A stretch of 64,000 nt of DNA from Diploptera punctata (Eukaryota > Arthropoda > Insecta > Blattodea > Blaberidae): the NCBI GenBank assembly GCA_030220185.1, contig JASPKZ010010273.1, positions 620,001-684,000 of the forward strand. The letters run 5' to 3'. Below are positions 47,011 through 59,262 of the stretch, piece by piece. The notes under the pieces were generated by a model. The model did not search any database, was not told where the DNA came from, and saw nothing but the letters and a program-made list of their open reading frames with translations. The translations under genes and the position numbers were made by a program. Position 1 is the stretch's first letter. Each line of letters starts with the position of its first letter.

Positions 47011-47640
47011 ACTATATTTTTTAATTATATTCAATTTTTTGTTATATTGTCACATTCCATTATGTTTTTAATTAAATATAAATTATGAAAATATTATAAC
47101 AATATAGTTTTGATCTTACAAATAATGCTCTTTTAAATGCCAATATATCTTGCCTCTGATTCAATATTTATACTATTGGCAACTTAAAGAGGTGTTTCAC
47201 CCTACCCAAAGTTTATCTCTCCAGTGATATAAAAATATATTGCAATCAAATGTTTTTAAGTGTGCACAGATATTTATTATGGTCAGACCATTTTATTAAT
47301 TATTTGATACTCGTATCTAGTAACTAGTTTATACTGGTATTTTATGATATTTACATAACCAAATAAGCTGAACATGTTAAAACAGTTTTGCCTAAGCAGT
47401 TTTAGAATTTTATTATAATTTTAAAGTGCTGTAACGTGTCATCAGTTTTTCTGATAAACTTTAACCAACAAAGATAATAGTAAGATTTGCTCATAAAAAC
47501 TCATGTGACCTTTCTTTATTTTATCAGAATGTCTACTGTCAATATGCCATTTTTTCCCTTGATTAAAATTTGTTAATAAGATTAAGTATTTATCCATCAT
47601 TGAGATGTATGAAATGAATAAAAAAAATATCGAAAGAATA
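47011..47640. other. No recognisable feature
   Basis: AT-rich DNA with stops in all frames. Confidence 0.45.
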
Positions 47641-47895
47641 TATAATGGCTTTATAATGCAATGTAAAATTCCCAAATAAATGTCTTCTAATAAAGAAGCC
47701 GCCATTTGCAAAGATAGAAGCAAAGGTTTCACAGCATTTGGTGCATGGGAATTGACAACATATATAAGAGAAAAATTGCATTTAGATCGGAATGTGCCCA
47801 GATGGCTCAGTCGGTAGAGCATTGGCCTAGAAAGCCAAAGGTTCTGGGTTCGAGTCCCAGGCTGAGTGTACAATTTTTCTCTTCAAATATTAAAG
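47640..47895 (+). repeat. tRNA-like T1 unit (tRNA part 47796-47867)
   Basis: D-arm GCTC/GAGC, anticodon stem TTGGC/GCCAA with loop CTAGAAA, T-arm CTGGG/CCCAG around TTCGAGT. It is among the best paired copies except for an acceptor with two mismatches. Leader and closing stem are as in the other units. Confidence 0.68.
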
Positions 47896-48019
47896 TATTT
47901 TGTCTATTTTTGTTGGAAAAGTAGGTCATTAATTGACATTTTTATATTGCAAAAGTGTATCTTTATTGTTATATAAAAGAAAAACATGTTATGTTATTTT
48001 ACCTTAGGAATGCATTAAA

Positions 48020-48175
48020 AAAACTCCATTGCATGACAGGCCTAGATGGCCAGAGGCCTACCAGTCAGTTGCTGGCTTTATATCCACATATGTTAGTCAT
48101 GAGGCAAAGATCGTCAGCCAGTGTAGGAGTGACATGTTGTCAGCATTTGGGTCTTCAGCCATTATAGCTTATTTT
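48020..48175 (-). repeat. SINE family S3 fragment
   Basis: GACAGGCCTAGATGGCCAGA ... GTGACATGTTGTCAGCATTT, the body end of the S3 family; the head is missing. Confidence 0.65.
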
Positions 48176-48579
48176 CATTAGCAATGTGTTTTGAAATATT
48201 TTATAACCTTGTTTTACTGAAGTAACAATATCAATAATCATGAGTAAAATTTTTAAAATTGATGTTACACTATTTAATTGGGCTAATTGTAATTACAGAT
48301 TTTTCTGCTAATCTTCAACAAATAATTAAATATGTAGATATCATCATATCTATGACTTATAACCCAAATCGAGCTTTAGCTTTCTAGATTCTTGACCTCA
48401 AATCTGGTTGTTTTTCCTTTAAGGAATCAATCCCAATCGAGGTTTGCCTTTTTTCTTTTTTAATACTATAAATCCTGTTCTAGATATATGAAAAATACAT
48501 TTATTTTGGGCAAATTGTCAAATATCTGTAATTTGAATCAGAAATGGTTGTAATATAGCCCTCCCAGAAGCAACTGATT

Positions 48580-48722
48580 TTCTTCAGTATGTTACAGGAA
48601 AGACACCTGACTGTTTACAACAAGGATAACCCTCTCTGCATAGTTTGTACCAACTGAAGATGGGGCAAACATGCCTTGAAACATATGTCTAATAGAAACA
48701 ACTATATGAGGTAGGAATAATA
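48580..48722 (+). mobile_element. Penelope-like terminal repeat cut by a transposon
   Basis: It contains hammerhead H15 and then CTATATGAGGTAGGAATAATA, where the mariner-like element enters. On the other side (50095-50215) further family end sequences (ACCTCATAATGTTACTTCCT) occur. Confidence 0.6.
48650..48692 (+). ncRNA. Hammerhead-like ribozyme motif H15
   Basis: CTGAAGA (48654-48660), unpaired U, helix II GGGGC/GCCTT, GAA, palindromic helix III ACATATGT (48681-48688), cleavage base C. The core is complete; proximal helix I is weak. Confidence 0.75.
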
Positions 48723-50094
48723 CAGTGCGATTCATATAAACCTTAACCATTTTAAGGGGCCATAAGTCTTGAACCAATAATAGGACACACATGGAACTTT
48801 GGGAGAATATAATACACAATTAGGAAATTACATTACACACAATTGGGAGATTACATTACACTGTTTACCTCTCAAAATAAATGTTGGAAGTGTCCTCCAC
48901 TAGCATCTATACATATTTGCATTCGTTTCACCATATTCTGTGAAGTTCTATGGAGAGTATCCTCACCAATGTTGCCTATTTTGTTTTGAATGGATTCCTT
49001 GAGATCATAAATTGTCCAAGGCCTATTCTTGTACACTCTATTTTTTAGATACCCCCACAAGAAAAAATCCGGTGAGGTTAGGTTAAGGGAACTGGCGACC
49101 ACAGACCTCTTGAGATTATTCGATTATCAAAGAAACTGGTTACAAGGGCCATGGCGGCATTAGATGTATGGCATGTTGCCCCATCTTGCTGGAAATAATC
49201 GATATCCAGATGCTCCACAAATGTATTGAAGATACCCGTATAAACGTAAGTGTCTACAGTCGTATCAAAGAAAATGGGACCAACAATCCTAGAAGCTAAC
49301 ACCGTGCACCATATTCCAATCTTTTCATGATGCGTGGATTATATGGGGGTTTACATCAGCCCAATATCTGGTGTTTAAAGTGTTTATGTAGCCTGACAGA
49401 TGAAACCATGCCTCATCTGTAAACCACGTTATGGAGAGAATGTCTGGATGTGGAATAAGAAAATCCTGAAATCATCGACAATAATGGATTCATTTTTCAT
49501 AATTGCTTCTTTCAATTGTTGCACCCTATGCATTCTGTATAGTCGTAATCCCGTTTTCTTCACAGCTCTTTGGCATGTGCCATATGAATAGCCTGATTCC
49601 TGGCTTAATTGATGCAACAATTTATTTGGTGAGTTAACTAGCCTTCTTCTAACATTATTAATACTCTCTGCACTCAGTGGTGGTCTGTGTTTTCCACTCT
49701 CACTAACGAGTATACCAGTTGTCTCCAGCTTTCTTGCTAACGATAAAATCGTTGCCATTGTTGGAACATCTCATACATTAAATTCTCTTCGAAATTCTCG
49801 TTGTGTTGTTATCAAGGGATTTGTCTTCCAATATGTTTTCACCATTAAAATACACTCTCGAAGTGAGTACTGCATGTTGCTGTTATGACTGCAAACTAAA
49901 GACTGTCTACAGTGCCATGAAAATGTTCGTAATTTCCATCGAAATCAACAATATAATCCACAGATGGCATTGATTGATTGTTGTCGATTCTTCCTGAACC
50001 ACTGAGATGATTAAAACAAATTTCACATTTCTACGAGCTTTCAGAGAGAAATTATGGCCTATTAAAGTGGTTCAGGTTTATATGGATCACACTG
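48723..50094 (-). mobile_element. Mariner-like element
   Basis: A 1,372-bp element between TA dinucleotides with imperfect inverted ends CAGTGCGATTCATATAAACC and GGTTTATATGGATCACACTG. It encodes a frameshifted transposase. Confidence 0.82.
48872..49758 (-). pseudogene. Mariner-like transposase, frameshifted
   Basis: Minus strand. The first frame begins MATILSLARKLETTGILVSE with helix-turn-helix text (SPNKLLHQLSQESGYSYG). After a shift near 49440: ITWFTDEAWFHLSGYINTLN (first Asp). Then YFQQDGATCHTSNAAMALV (second Asp). After another shift, LTSPDFFLWGYLKNRVYKNR (third Asp). All three acidic blocks are present in order, but three frames are needed to read them. Confidence 0.85.
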
Positions 50095-50244
50095 TACAAA
50101 CCAAACTTATTTATTAAGTAAAACCTCATAATATTTAAATTAATATATAAATGAGGTGAGTTGATTAAAATATGTTCTCCACTCACTATTAAAACCTCAT
50201 AATGTTACTTCCTATTGTATTTTCCAATCATTTATACTCATTTG

Positions 50245-50576
50245 GTCCACAGCTATGATCTCGAGGTAGCATGCTGCCTTGTCACGCAGTGGGCCCGGGT
50301 TCGATTCCAAGTAGGAACAGGCTCCTGGGTGAGATTTTTTCAGGGTTTTTCCACACCTGTAAGACAAATATGTCAGGAAGCTTAGGGCCAATGGTCCCCG
50401 AAAATCATCCGGCCATCATCATTATCCTTATCATTATCATCATCATCCTTCACCTGTGTGGAAAGCAATGGGAAACTACCAGACCTATAATTCCCTAGTA
50501 AAGTTGCAAAGCATAGCATGAAAATGCTTATGATTGCAGTGAAAGACCTGCCCTCGGGCAGAATTACTATGAATGG
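50245..50576 (+). mobile_element. tRNA-derived SINE, family S2
   Basis: Head GATCTCGAGGTAGCATGCTG, B-box GGGTTCGATTCC; 3' end CTCGGGCAGAATTACTATG. It has an 11-bp duplication ATACTCATTTG (50234-50244 and 50577-50587). Confidence 0.82.
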
Positions 50577-50589
50577 ATACTCATTTGTT

Positions 50590-51020
50590 TTTCTGTTGTT
50601 TTAAAAGCAGTATTAAATAAATAAAATCAGTGTATCACATAGGATAAAACACAAGTTATGAGGTAAGATGACTCTGGATTCACCTTATTTATTATAGGAA
50701 ACATTACCAATTTAAGGGTTATAACTTCCATTTTCTCTGCAATTATTTAAATGACTCTTAAATATTTATAAGTGATGTTACAAGATTTCTTTTTTTAAGT
50801 TACTGGAGGAAAATATGTTCAAAGTAATAAAACAATGTTTAATATAAAAGACAATATGACATGAGATGGAGTTTTGTGAATTTAACAGACGAGTGGGTTT
50901 CAGCCCTGGATATGCATGTGTACAGTTTAATATAATTTAAATAACTTCCAGCAAGGTTAAATAATAAATAATATTTCAACATGAAATTATAATAGTTTAT
51001 TCTAAAAGCAAACAATTTTA
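50590..51020. other. No recognisable feature
   Basis: AT-rich. GTTATGAGGTAAGATGACTC at 50655-50674 resembles the Penelope-like ends; nothing else was seen. Confidence 0.4.
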
Positions 51021-51021
51021 A

Positions 51022-51390
51022 TTAAAGACCTGGGTTCAAGTCCCAGTCTGAGCGTATAATTTTTCTCTTCAAATATAATTTATGCATCATTGAAATGTAT
51101 GAACTGAATAATAAAAACATCAAAAGAAGCCGTACTGGCTTTATAATTAATGTAAAATTCCCAAATAAATGTCTTCTTAATAAATAAGCTGCCATTTGCA
51201 AAATAGAAGCAATGGTTTCATAACATTAGTTACACAGGAATTAACAGCGTATATAAGAGAAAAATTTCTGTTTAGATTGGAATTTACTCAGGTAGCTCAG
51301 TTGATAGAGTCTTGGCCTAGAAAGCCAAAGGTCCTGGATTCAAGTCCCAGTCTGAGCATATGATGTTTCTCTCCAAATATGATTAATCCA
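51022..51390 (+). repeat. tRNA-like T1 units, one partial and one full
   Basis: 51026-51054 is only the T-arm and 3' end (ACCTGGGTTCAAGTCCCAG); a full unit follows with the tRNA part at 51286-51357, acceptor ACTCAGG/TCTGAG, loop CTAGAAA and T-arm CTGG/CCAG. Spacing again is close to 300 bp. Confidence 0.66.
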
Positions 51391-51729
51391 TCATTAAGAT
51401 ATAAAGATATTAAAAATTGGAATCATGATTAGATAAAGTTAAGTTTATGGAACTGGTACTAGCACTTGATAAATTTCAATCTTTCTCCTCAAAGTCCTTA
51501 ACTTGATTTGTAATATTAATTTAAGTTAGTAACTGTAACTAAATTAGTATGGTTGAATTTCTCCCCTGTAGGGGGAGAACTCGTAAGTCTCAATGAGAGA
51601 CACTAGTGCTTACTACTAATTAACTTTTTTAATTATTAAAATAAAGCTATTAATTATCAGTAAACATATGTTTTAATTACCATACCTTAAAAATTACTGT
51701 ACCTTAAAAATTAGTATACCTTAAAATAC

Positions 51730-52046
51730 CGGTAATACTTGGGGAACACCGTAACATAGTTGGTTAAGGCAGTATGCTACAAACTGGAAAATCCAGGATT
51801 CAAGTCCCAGTGGTGTCACGATTTTTAAACTGGCCCAAACCTTCCAGTGGCACCCTGGTCCTGGGTTCAACTCTGCCTCTAATGGAAATGAGTACTAGAT
51901 GCTTGTTTTGGGGGTAAAGGCGGCTGTCATGCAGGGCTAACAATCTGGCTGACATCAAGTGCTGATTGTCCAAAAAAATTGGGAGCCTTAACCTCCCACA
52001 ACTCCAAGGACCTCCTGAAGCCTGTAGTGGGATCACTTTACCTTTT
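51730..52046 (+). mobile_element. SINE family S1 copy
   Basis: Head AACACCGTAACATAGTTGGT, B-box GGATTCAAGTCCC, body GCTTGTTTTGGGGGTAAAGG, 3' end CCTGTAGTGGGATCACTTTA. Duplication not clear. Confidence 0.72.
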
Positions 52047-52294
52047 ACATACCATTAAGCATGGGTGAATACCTAAATTTAAAATTGTAAGCATCGCTAT
52101 CTTTTCTTGTGAAAATGCTGCCCCTTGATATTTGGCGTATTTTAATTACAGTGTAAATAGTTTTCATTATATATTTATGTATGTATGTGTTATATTTTAT
52201 ATTGTTGTTTATATATAGATTGAAATCTGAACAAGTCCTAAAGCATCTATGATGCTCTAAAGGATGATAAGAATAAAAATATGGTTGGTTGGTA

Positions 52295-53130
52295 TCTAAT
52301 GTCGAGCACTTGATAATGAAATCATTCGCTCTCTTGCACTCCAATATTTAGCAGAAAGGCTGGTCTCTTCTACGAAAGCTGGACAACGGAGGAGATGGTT
52401 TCTTTCCATATCTTCATTTAAATTGCAAAAAGGGCATTTAGGTGAATCTGTTATGCCAATTCTGTGTAGGTGTTTATTCAAGCAGTCATGTCCCGTTAGC
52501 AGTCTGAATGTTGCTACTGCAGATTTTCTTTGTAATGTAGTAATGTCATAAGCTTGAAGATTTTCCCATTCCTTTCCAGATGTTTTGGTGGTGTATTCTT
52601 CTCTAAGTTTATTGATGTTTTATTTGAGATAATTCTTTTGATAGAGTGAAAGGAAACTGGAGCAGAAGTTGGGTTTGAAACAATTTTGCTACCCTTCTTG
52701 GCTAGAAAATCGGCTATTTCATTGCCTGTCACTCCACAATGGGCCGGAATCCATTGAAGTACAACTTTTTTATGTAGACGGGATAAATGTTTTATCATTT
52801 TGTGACATTCGATAATTTTGATGCTTTTGGGTGTTGTGTCTCGTGTTATAGCAAGAATGGCTGCTTTGGAGTCACATAGAATTACAACTTTTGTAAATTT
52901 TTGGATGTGATATAAAAGATTTTGTAAACTTAAGAAAATTGCTAGAATTTCGCCATCAAAGTTTGTTGATTTGTGTTTAGTTTACGATAAAAGGAAAAAA
53001 GTGGACATACTGCACCAGCACCAGTGCCACCATCATTTGGTAGGCTGGAGCCATCTGTAAAAATATGTATCCATTCAGGAGCTGGGTATCTTAGATTTAT
53101 TATTTCCAGTGACATTTGTTTTAAAATATA
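52295..53130 (-). pseudogene. Non-LTR RNase H domain and Cys-His tail
   Basis: Minus strand, 5' to 3': RYPAPEWIHIFTDGSSLPND (first RNase H Asp, about 53030-53085), then after stops VVLQWIPAHCGVTGNEIADF (RNase H block at 52760-52700), then MNKHLHRIGITDSPKCPFCN and MERNHLLRCPAF, a CxxC...HxxxxC knuckle. The order is as expected for the end of an I/Jockey/R1-like polyprotein with RNase H. Frameshifts separate the pieces. Confidence 0.78.
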
Positions 53131-53690
53131 TGGAGGAGAATAAAAATATATAAATGCCTATTTTATTGCCTATATTACATGTGTAAGTATCTTTTTGTCT
53201 GTTTTATCTCCCTTTTTAATGCCTGAATATTCAGTCTCTGGTTATTGTTGTAAGTAGTCTATTGTTCATCATACTATTAATCTGGCTTATGTTTATTATT
53301 TTATCATTGTGTGCAGTATGAAGATCTTGCATAATACTCATGCCCTTGAACTCCTCCACTTTGATTTATTGGACACATCTAAGTGTTCAATTGCCTGGTT
53401 TATCAGTTAATCTGGACTTTACTGTTGTAAAGAATGAGCCCAAATCCTTTTCTCCTTCATTTTCTTTCATCTTTAAATTCTGTAGCTATGAAAAATAAAG
53501 CAGTAAACTAAATTTGGGGAAATTCAATTATTTGGTCCACATGTTTAATTTATAAATGTATAAATTAAAGTATGTGTGATTGTATGTAAACATGTCTTTT
53601 TTTGTTTTGCATTCAAAATATTGTTGTAATTATGAAAATACTCACAAATAATTAGGTGCAACTAGAATATTTAATTTAATTTATGTTGTA
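53131..53690. other. No recognisable feature
   Basis: AT-rich DNA; no shared repeat found. Confidence 0.4.
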
Positions 53691-54185
53691 AAGCATTTGG
53701 CGCGAGGGAATTACAACATATAAAGAGAAAAATTTGTATCTAGATCACAACTTGCCTTGGTAGCTCAGTTGGTAGAGCATTTGGCCCGGAAAACCAAAGG
53801 TCCCGGGTTCGAGTCTCGGTCCAGGTGAAAATTTTTCTCTTCAAATATAATTTATCCTTCAGTGAGAAGTATTAAATCAATAATAAAAACATCAATAGAA
53901 GCCCTATTGGCTTTATAAAGTAGTGTTAAATTCCCAGTTAATGTCTTAACTAAGAGGCTGCCATATGCAAAGATAGAAGCAACGGTTTCAAAGCATTTGG
54001 CACGAGGGAATTACAACGTATAAAGAGAAAAATTTGCGTCTAGATCGCAACTCGCCATGGTAGCTCAGTTGGCCCGGAAAGCCAAAGTCCCGGGTTCGAG
54101 TCTCGGTCTAGGCGAAAATTTTTCTCTTCAAATATAATTTATCCTTGAGTGAGAAGTGTAAAATTAATAATAAAAACATCAATTA
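53690..54185 (+). repeat. Tandem pair of tRNA-like T1 units
   Basis: tRNA parts at 53754-53826 and 54054-54113, period 300 bp. The second has lost about 12 bases spanning the end of the D-arm and start of the anticodon arm (TAGCTCAGTTGGCCCGGAAA). Both keep GTCTAGATC-type closing strings and the TTTTTCTCTTCAAATATAAT tail. Confidence 0.7.
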
Positions 54186-54189
54186 TTCT

Positions 54190-54780
54190 TCTACTTCATT
54201 CTTGGTGAATGGGCTTTTCCATTGACTATCCTACAAGAAGTTTCTATCTCCTCTTTCATTCTGCATTTGTGCCATATGTCATGCCAATCACATTTATGAG
54301 ACTTAATGAAAAGAGCGGAGATAGATATCGACTTCTATGGGACGACTGCAATGATCGATCGCAACTGGACCAAAGAGAATCAGGAACAGAGACACACCAT
54401 TACAAGACTAGCCATTCATGGCTTCCACCACAAATTATGCAAGACCAAGACATTCCACACCCCGAATGACCAATGTGTATGTGAATTGTGCGGACAGAGA
54501 TGCAACCAATATCATATCACCGAGTGCCATGAAAGAACAAAATCGATCTCCGAATAATACCCATTCGGGTGAACCTTCCATATTTATTTATTTATGAGAC
54601 TTAACTGTTCTTATTACATCCGGTTTCCCATAAACATTATATAGCTCATTGTTATGTAATTTTCTCCTGTCTGTTTGTCTCTCTTTGGTCCAGAAATTTT
54701 CCTATGCACTTTATTCTCAAATACTCGTATCTTTTCTCCTCTATTAAAGCTGTTGTTGGGAAGTATGCCAATATTATAAT
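54190..54780 (-). mobile_element. RTE-like fragment split by another non-LTR insertion
   Basis: Minus-strand 3' coding remnants of the 3099-5777 family (GACTATCCTACAAGAAGTTT; CTCTCTTTGGTCCAGAAATT) on both sides of the insert at 54307-54589. Confidence 0.72.
54307..54589 (+). mobile_element. Short non-LTR 3' end with Cys-His motif
   Basis: 283-bp insertion with a 15-bp duplication ATTTATGAGACTTAA (54292-54306 and 54590-54604). The plus frame ends NDQCVCELCGQRCNQYHITE with CHERTKSISE and stop, a CxxC...HxxxC knuckle at a protein C-terminus, followed by a tail of TATT repeats. Heavily 5'-truncated. Confidence 0.8.
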
Positions 54781-55154
54781 CCATTTTTCATTACCCAGAG
54801 GACAGTAGGAGGAGGAAGATTATATTGTCCCCCTCTCTTAAATTTAGATCATGTTTCACATTCACATAAATTCTTATATGTTTTTAGTTTAACATTTTTC
54901 AAAAAGAAATTGAGATGACAAGAGTCCCTGTATTGTATAATAGCATGCATTTCTTTTTGTATAGTTTTTTTTCATAATAAATTTTGTTAATCAGTGTTAT
55001 ATTAGATACCAGTAATCATGAGAAATGCCAATAATAAATTATTGTGGAGTTTTTTCATCAAAACTACTTACATTTAATGTTGTAATATGTTCTTAATTGC
55101 ATACTTCAAATTCCACGAGATTTTGAATAATTAAGAAGTATAAGGAACATTTTT

Positions 55155-55435
55155 GAAGGTAAAAGGCCTGTAGTGGGATCACAGGCCTTATAGGAGGCCA
55201 TTGGGGTAATAGGAGGTTACCTTTCTAGAAAATTGGGATGTGATATTAGCCTTGCATGATAGTCTCCTTGCCCCTAGAACAAATGTCTGATATTCATTTA
55301 CATCATAAGCTGAGTCAATCCCAGGGCCATGGTGCCACCTGAAGGTTTAGGTCAGTTTAAAGTACTGGGAGTCAAACCCTGGCCTTTTATCATGTAGCAT
55401 ATTGCCTTTATCACTAAGCTATGGCATGCCCTAGA
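55155..55435 (-). mobile_element. SINE family S1 copy
   Basis: Antisense body: GGCCTGTAGTGGGATCAC, GAGTCAATCCCAGGGCCATG, and head at the right (GGGAGTCAAACCCTGGCC, CACTAAGCTATGGCATGCC). Confidence 0.72.
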
Positions 55436-56690
55436 ACAATTCTGTAGGCAGTTTATAAATTATACCTGTAGACAACTTACAGCTCAAAACAACTTTGATG
55501 CATGCAATACAATAGCATACAGCAGTTTGCTTCACTTTCTCAAATCCCTGGTATTTTTTTTTAATAGATCTAGTTGTCTTTCAGTGGTCAAAATTCGTCC
55601 ACAATTCATTAAATTTTTAAGTTTGTCACAAATACGTCATTATGCATTAATATTTTTTTTATTTTAAAAATGCGAACAATAAGAAATGTGTGGTATAGCT
55701 TGGCTAAGGCATATTAAAAAAAAAAAAACTCATCATTTGACATTTGTATACTATTACTATTTAAATTTTCATTTGTCGTACTATTATGTATATGGGCATA
55801 TATATCCCTTCTTCTTTGTCTCTCACTCCGACCTGTCAATGTTCTATGTTGAGGCATAATGGAAGTAGGTGCGAATATCTAAATATAAAAAAAATGTAAT
55901 GAAATTACTGAAACCAAGGTTGGACAGGGTTTAATTTAAATTTAAATAATAAAATGTACTCACTTTTTTAAACCACTAATAATAAAATGTAATAAATGCA
56001 TGAGAGTAAGTCAATTCACATTGCTGCTGCACAATTTTCTTTTTGCAACAATGCACTTTCAGTATGAATGTAAACAAATGAATGAGTAATACACATAAAT
56101 TCCTTAGAGACAATTTATTTTATTTTGTTTAATTTAATTCATTTGTAGCACATAAATTTTATTTTTCTACACTCCTTCTCTATATGAACTTTAATTATGC
56201 CAAATATCACACTCCTCCATGCGTGCAATGTGCTTAAAAAAGGAGTACAAAGTTTTTTCTTCACGTATTAATATATGGATAATACATTAAAAGGTATCTT
56301 TAATAGAAAAGTATGGATGAAATGGAATATTATCAATATTATGTAGTGTGGTAGGAACTAGGACCATTAAAAAATTACTTTTGATAGTTTATACTTGAAT
56401 TTCATACACAAATACTTGATGTGTTTCTTTAAGGAAAAAAATCCAGAGGTGTGAGACCCAGCAATTACACTGGTCACAGGACAGAATCTCCTCATACCTA
56501 TTGACTGTTCAAGAAACTGGAATTTCAAGTGGACATTTTCAGTCATGATTCCCCATCTTAGAATTCCTTTTATAATCTTTGTTTATTTGCCCCTAGAATA
56601 TTAGGTCACCTTGCATATTATAATATGATATTTTGTAATTACTTTTATGATATACTTTTTAATACATATCCTTATGTTCCACCAGTGTGT
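55436..56690. other. No recognisable feature
   Basis: 1.25 kb of AT-rich intergenic DNA, short A/T runs, no open frames of interest. Confidence 0.45.
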
Positions 56691-56694
56691 CCCG

Positions 56695-57015
56695 CTGCAT
56701 AGCCAAGTGATTAAGGCAAGATGCCTTTGTGCAGAGCTAAGGGACTTGTGCTGATTCAAGTCTCCATGGGGGAAGAAACTTTCTCATGGAATTTCGGTCG
56801 ATGTGTGACTGGTGCCCACCTAGTATCATGAGGAATTTGGGTAGTTACAATAAATAGCAGCTCCAGTTTGAGAAAACTAGCTATAACGGCTGGAGGACCT
56901 GACATGCTGACCACATATCATCCCTACACTGGTTAGATGATCGTCTACCTCTGTGATTAACATGTATGGCTGGTAGGCCAAGGGCCTTCTAGGCCTGTCA
57001 TGCCATGGAGTCTAG
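56695..57015 (+). mobile_element. SINE family S3, plus-strand copy
   Basis: Head CCGCTGCATAGCCAAGTGAT with B-box GATTCAAGTCTCC, then GAAACTTTCTCATGGAATTT, GTAGTTACAATAAATAGCAG and GCCTTCTAGGCCTGTCATG. It gives the best view of this family's 5' to 3' order. Confidence 0.78.
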
Positions 57016-57223
57016 TTTTTAGTTCCACTAGTGTCCTGTATAATCAAGAGTTTACATTTTTTTGTCTCCCATTTTTATTTTTTCAATTGATGGAAATGTC
57101 GGGAGAAAAGTTAATTAAGTGCAGATTGTATTTAATTTTAGGAAGTTATATTTTGAGGTTATTTTAATTATATTATTTTTGGTCTGGACATCTTACCTCA
57201 ATATTAATGTTGATTTGTTCTTG

Positions 57224-57259
57224 GACATGTTTCAAAACAATTCTCTGTTTTATCTTCAG
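57224..57259 (-). ncRNA. Hammerhead-like ribozyme motif H16
   Basis: Minus strand: CTGAAGA (57253-57259), unpaired U, helix II AAAACA/TGTTTT, GAA, palindromic ACATGT, cleavage base C. Core complete. Confidence 0.76.
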
Positions 57260-57299
57260 CTTTCCCAGACTGGTTTTATTTATGTTGCATTATGTTGCA

Positions 57300-58258
57300 C
57301 CACCTGGATGTCGATGTCAGCTCCATCCTGTGGTTGGCCAAAGAACCTCCAAACAAGGTCACCCTCCATCGGAATATCAAAATTCATAACTCTGTTTCTG
57401 TTCTTCTGAATATAAATTTTTTCCCAAATAGTCAGCTCGTTTGTATTTTCTAACTGTTTTAATAATTTAGTGTCTGAATTTATATTATGTTTTTCAGACC
57501 AAACATGAGCAGCAACTGCAGATTTTTCAATTTCTCCATTTTTAATATTTCTTATGTGTTCTTGGTTCTAATTTTTAGGTTTCTTTTGTGTTTTCCCTAT
57601 ATATATCTTTTCACAACCCATGCATTCAATTTGATATATTCCTGACTTTTTATTTTTATCAGTTTTTTCATTTTTGTTGGTTTTTATTAGTTTATTTAAA
57701 CTGTAGTTATTTTTTGGTGCTAATTTAATATTAAACTTCTCAAATATATTTTGAAATTTATTATGTACCCAGGGGTGATATGTGAATTTCCTATATTTTT
57801 TCATAGGTGGTTCTTCTTTTTCAAGATTACTTCTGTTTATCATTTTTTGTTTTTTATACTTTTCTATCCTTTTTTGTACCATTTTTTCATCAAACCCATT
57901 TTCTCTTGCTACTTTGATTATGTGTTTTTTCTCATGTTTAAAATCTTCTTCGTTTAAGGGTAAGTTTACCAATCTATGAGTTAAACTATTAAATGCTGCT
58001 AATTTATGTCCAATTGGATTGAACCCTGTTGATTTTATAAAATTTTCCGTATGAGTTTCTTTCCTATGAATCCTGAATTCAATTTTTCTTTTTTTTTCTT
58101 CGTTTCTGACCAATTTAAGATCCAAAAAAGGTATTTGTTTATTGTCTTCTATTTCTTTGGTGAATTTAATGTTTGTACTCTGTAAATTTAATAGTTTTAG
58201 GGAATCTTCTACATGTTTTTCTTTAACAATACAAATTATATCATCAACAAATTTGTAT
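57300..58258 (-). pseudogene. Penelope-like RT/GIY-YIG protein, left arm
   Basis: Starts at the centre with KFVDDIICIVKEKHVEDS, containing the reverse transcriptase catalytic VDD, then IPFLDLKLVRNEEKKRK, HRKETHTENFIKSTGFNPIG and KLAAFNSLTHRLVNLPLNEE (thumb region), KFTYHPWVHNKFQN and GIYQIECMGCEKIYIGKTQ (GIY-YIG). A frameshift follows IGKTQKK at about 57570; the codons beyond match the right arm to FFGQPQDG. Confidence 0.85.
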
Positions 58259-59206
58259 TGTTAAAGAAAAACATGTAGAAGATTCCCTAAAACTATTAAA
58301 TTTACAGAGTACAAACATTAAATTCACCAAAGAAATAGAAGACAATAAACAAATACCTTTTTTGGATCTTAAATTGGTCAGAAACGAAGAAAAAAGAAAA
58401 AAATTGAATTCAGGATTCATAGGAAAGAAACTCATACGGAAAATTTTATAAAATCAACAGGGTTCAATCCAATTGGACATAAATTAGCAGCATTTAATAG
58501 TTTAACTCATAGATTGGTAAACTTACCCTTAAACGAAGAAGATTTTAAACATGAGAAAAAACACATAATCAAAGTAGCAAGAGAAAATGGGTTTGATGAA
58601 AAAATGGTACAAAAAAGGATAGAAAAGTATAAAAAACAAAAAATGATAAACAGAAGTAATCTTGAAAAAGAAGAACCACCTATGAAAAAATATAGGAAAT
58701 TCACATATCACCCCTGGGTACATAATAAATTTCAAAATATATTTGAGAAGTTTAATATTAAATTAGCACCAAAAAATAACTACAGTTTAAATAAACTAAT
58801 AAAAACCAACAAAAATGAAAAACTGATAAAAATAAAAAGTCAGGAATATATCAAATTGAATGCATGGGTTGTGAAAAAGATATATATAGGGAAAACAAAA
58901 AGAAACCTAAAAATTAGAACCAAAGAACACATAAGAAATATTAAAAATGGAGAAATTGAAAAATCTGCAGTTGCTGCTCATGTTTGGTCTGAAAAACATA
59001 ATATAAATTCAGACACTAAATTATTAAAACAGTTAGAAAATACAAACGAGCTGACTATTTGGGAAAAAATTTATATTCAGAAGAACAGAAACAGAGTTAT
59101 GAATTTTGATATTCCGATGGAGGGTGACCTTGTTTGGAGGTTCTTTGGCCAACCACAGGATGGAGCTGACATCGACATCCAGGTGGTGCAACATAATGCA
59201 ACATAA
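58250..59206 (+). pseudogene. Penelope-like RT/GIY-YIG protein, right arm
   Basis: Mirror copy. It begins after the VDD motif at CIVKEKHVEDS, is frameshifted at about 58400, then is open 58514-59206: NLPLNEEDFKHEKKHIIKVA, KFTYHPWVHNKFQNIFEKFN, and a local frame slip at 58830-58880 that destroys the GIY half, but IYIGKTKRNLKIRTKEHIRN and KSAVAAHVWSEKHNIN remain, ending MNFDIPMEGDLVWRFFGQPQ. The tail after GIY-YIG is intact here. Confidence 0.85.
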
Positions 59207-59225
59207 ATAAAACCAGTCTGGGAAA

Positions 59226-59262
59226 GCTGAAGATAAAACAGAGAATTGTTTTGAAACATGTC
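59226..59262 (+). ncRNA. Hammerhead-like ribozyme motif H17
   Basis: Twin of H16 in the right arm: CTGAAGA (59227-59233), helix II AAAACA/TGTTTT, GAA, ACATGT (59256-59261), cleavage base C. Confidence 0.76.
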
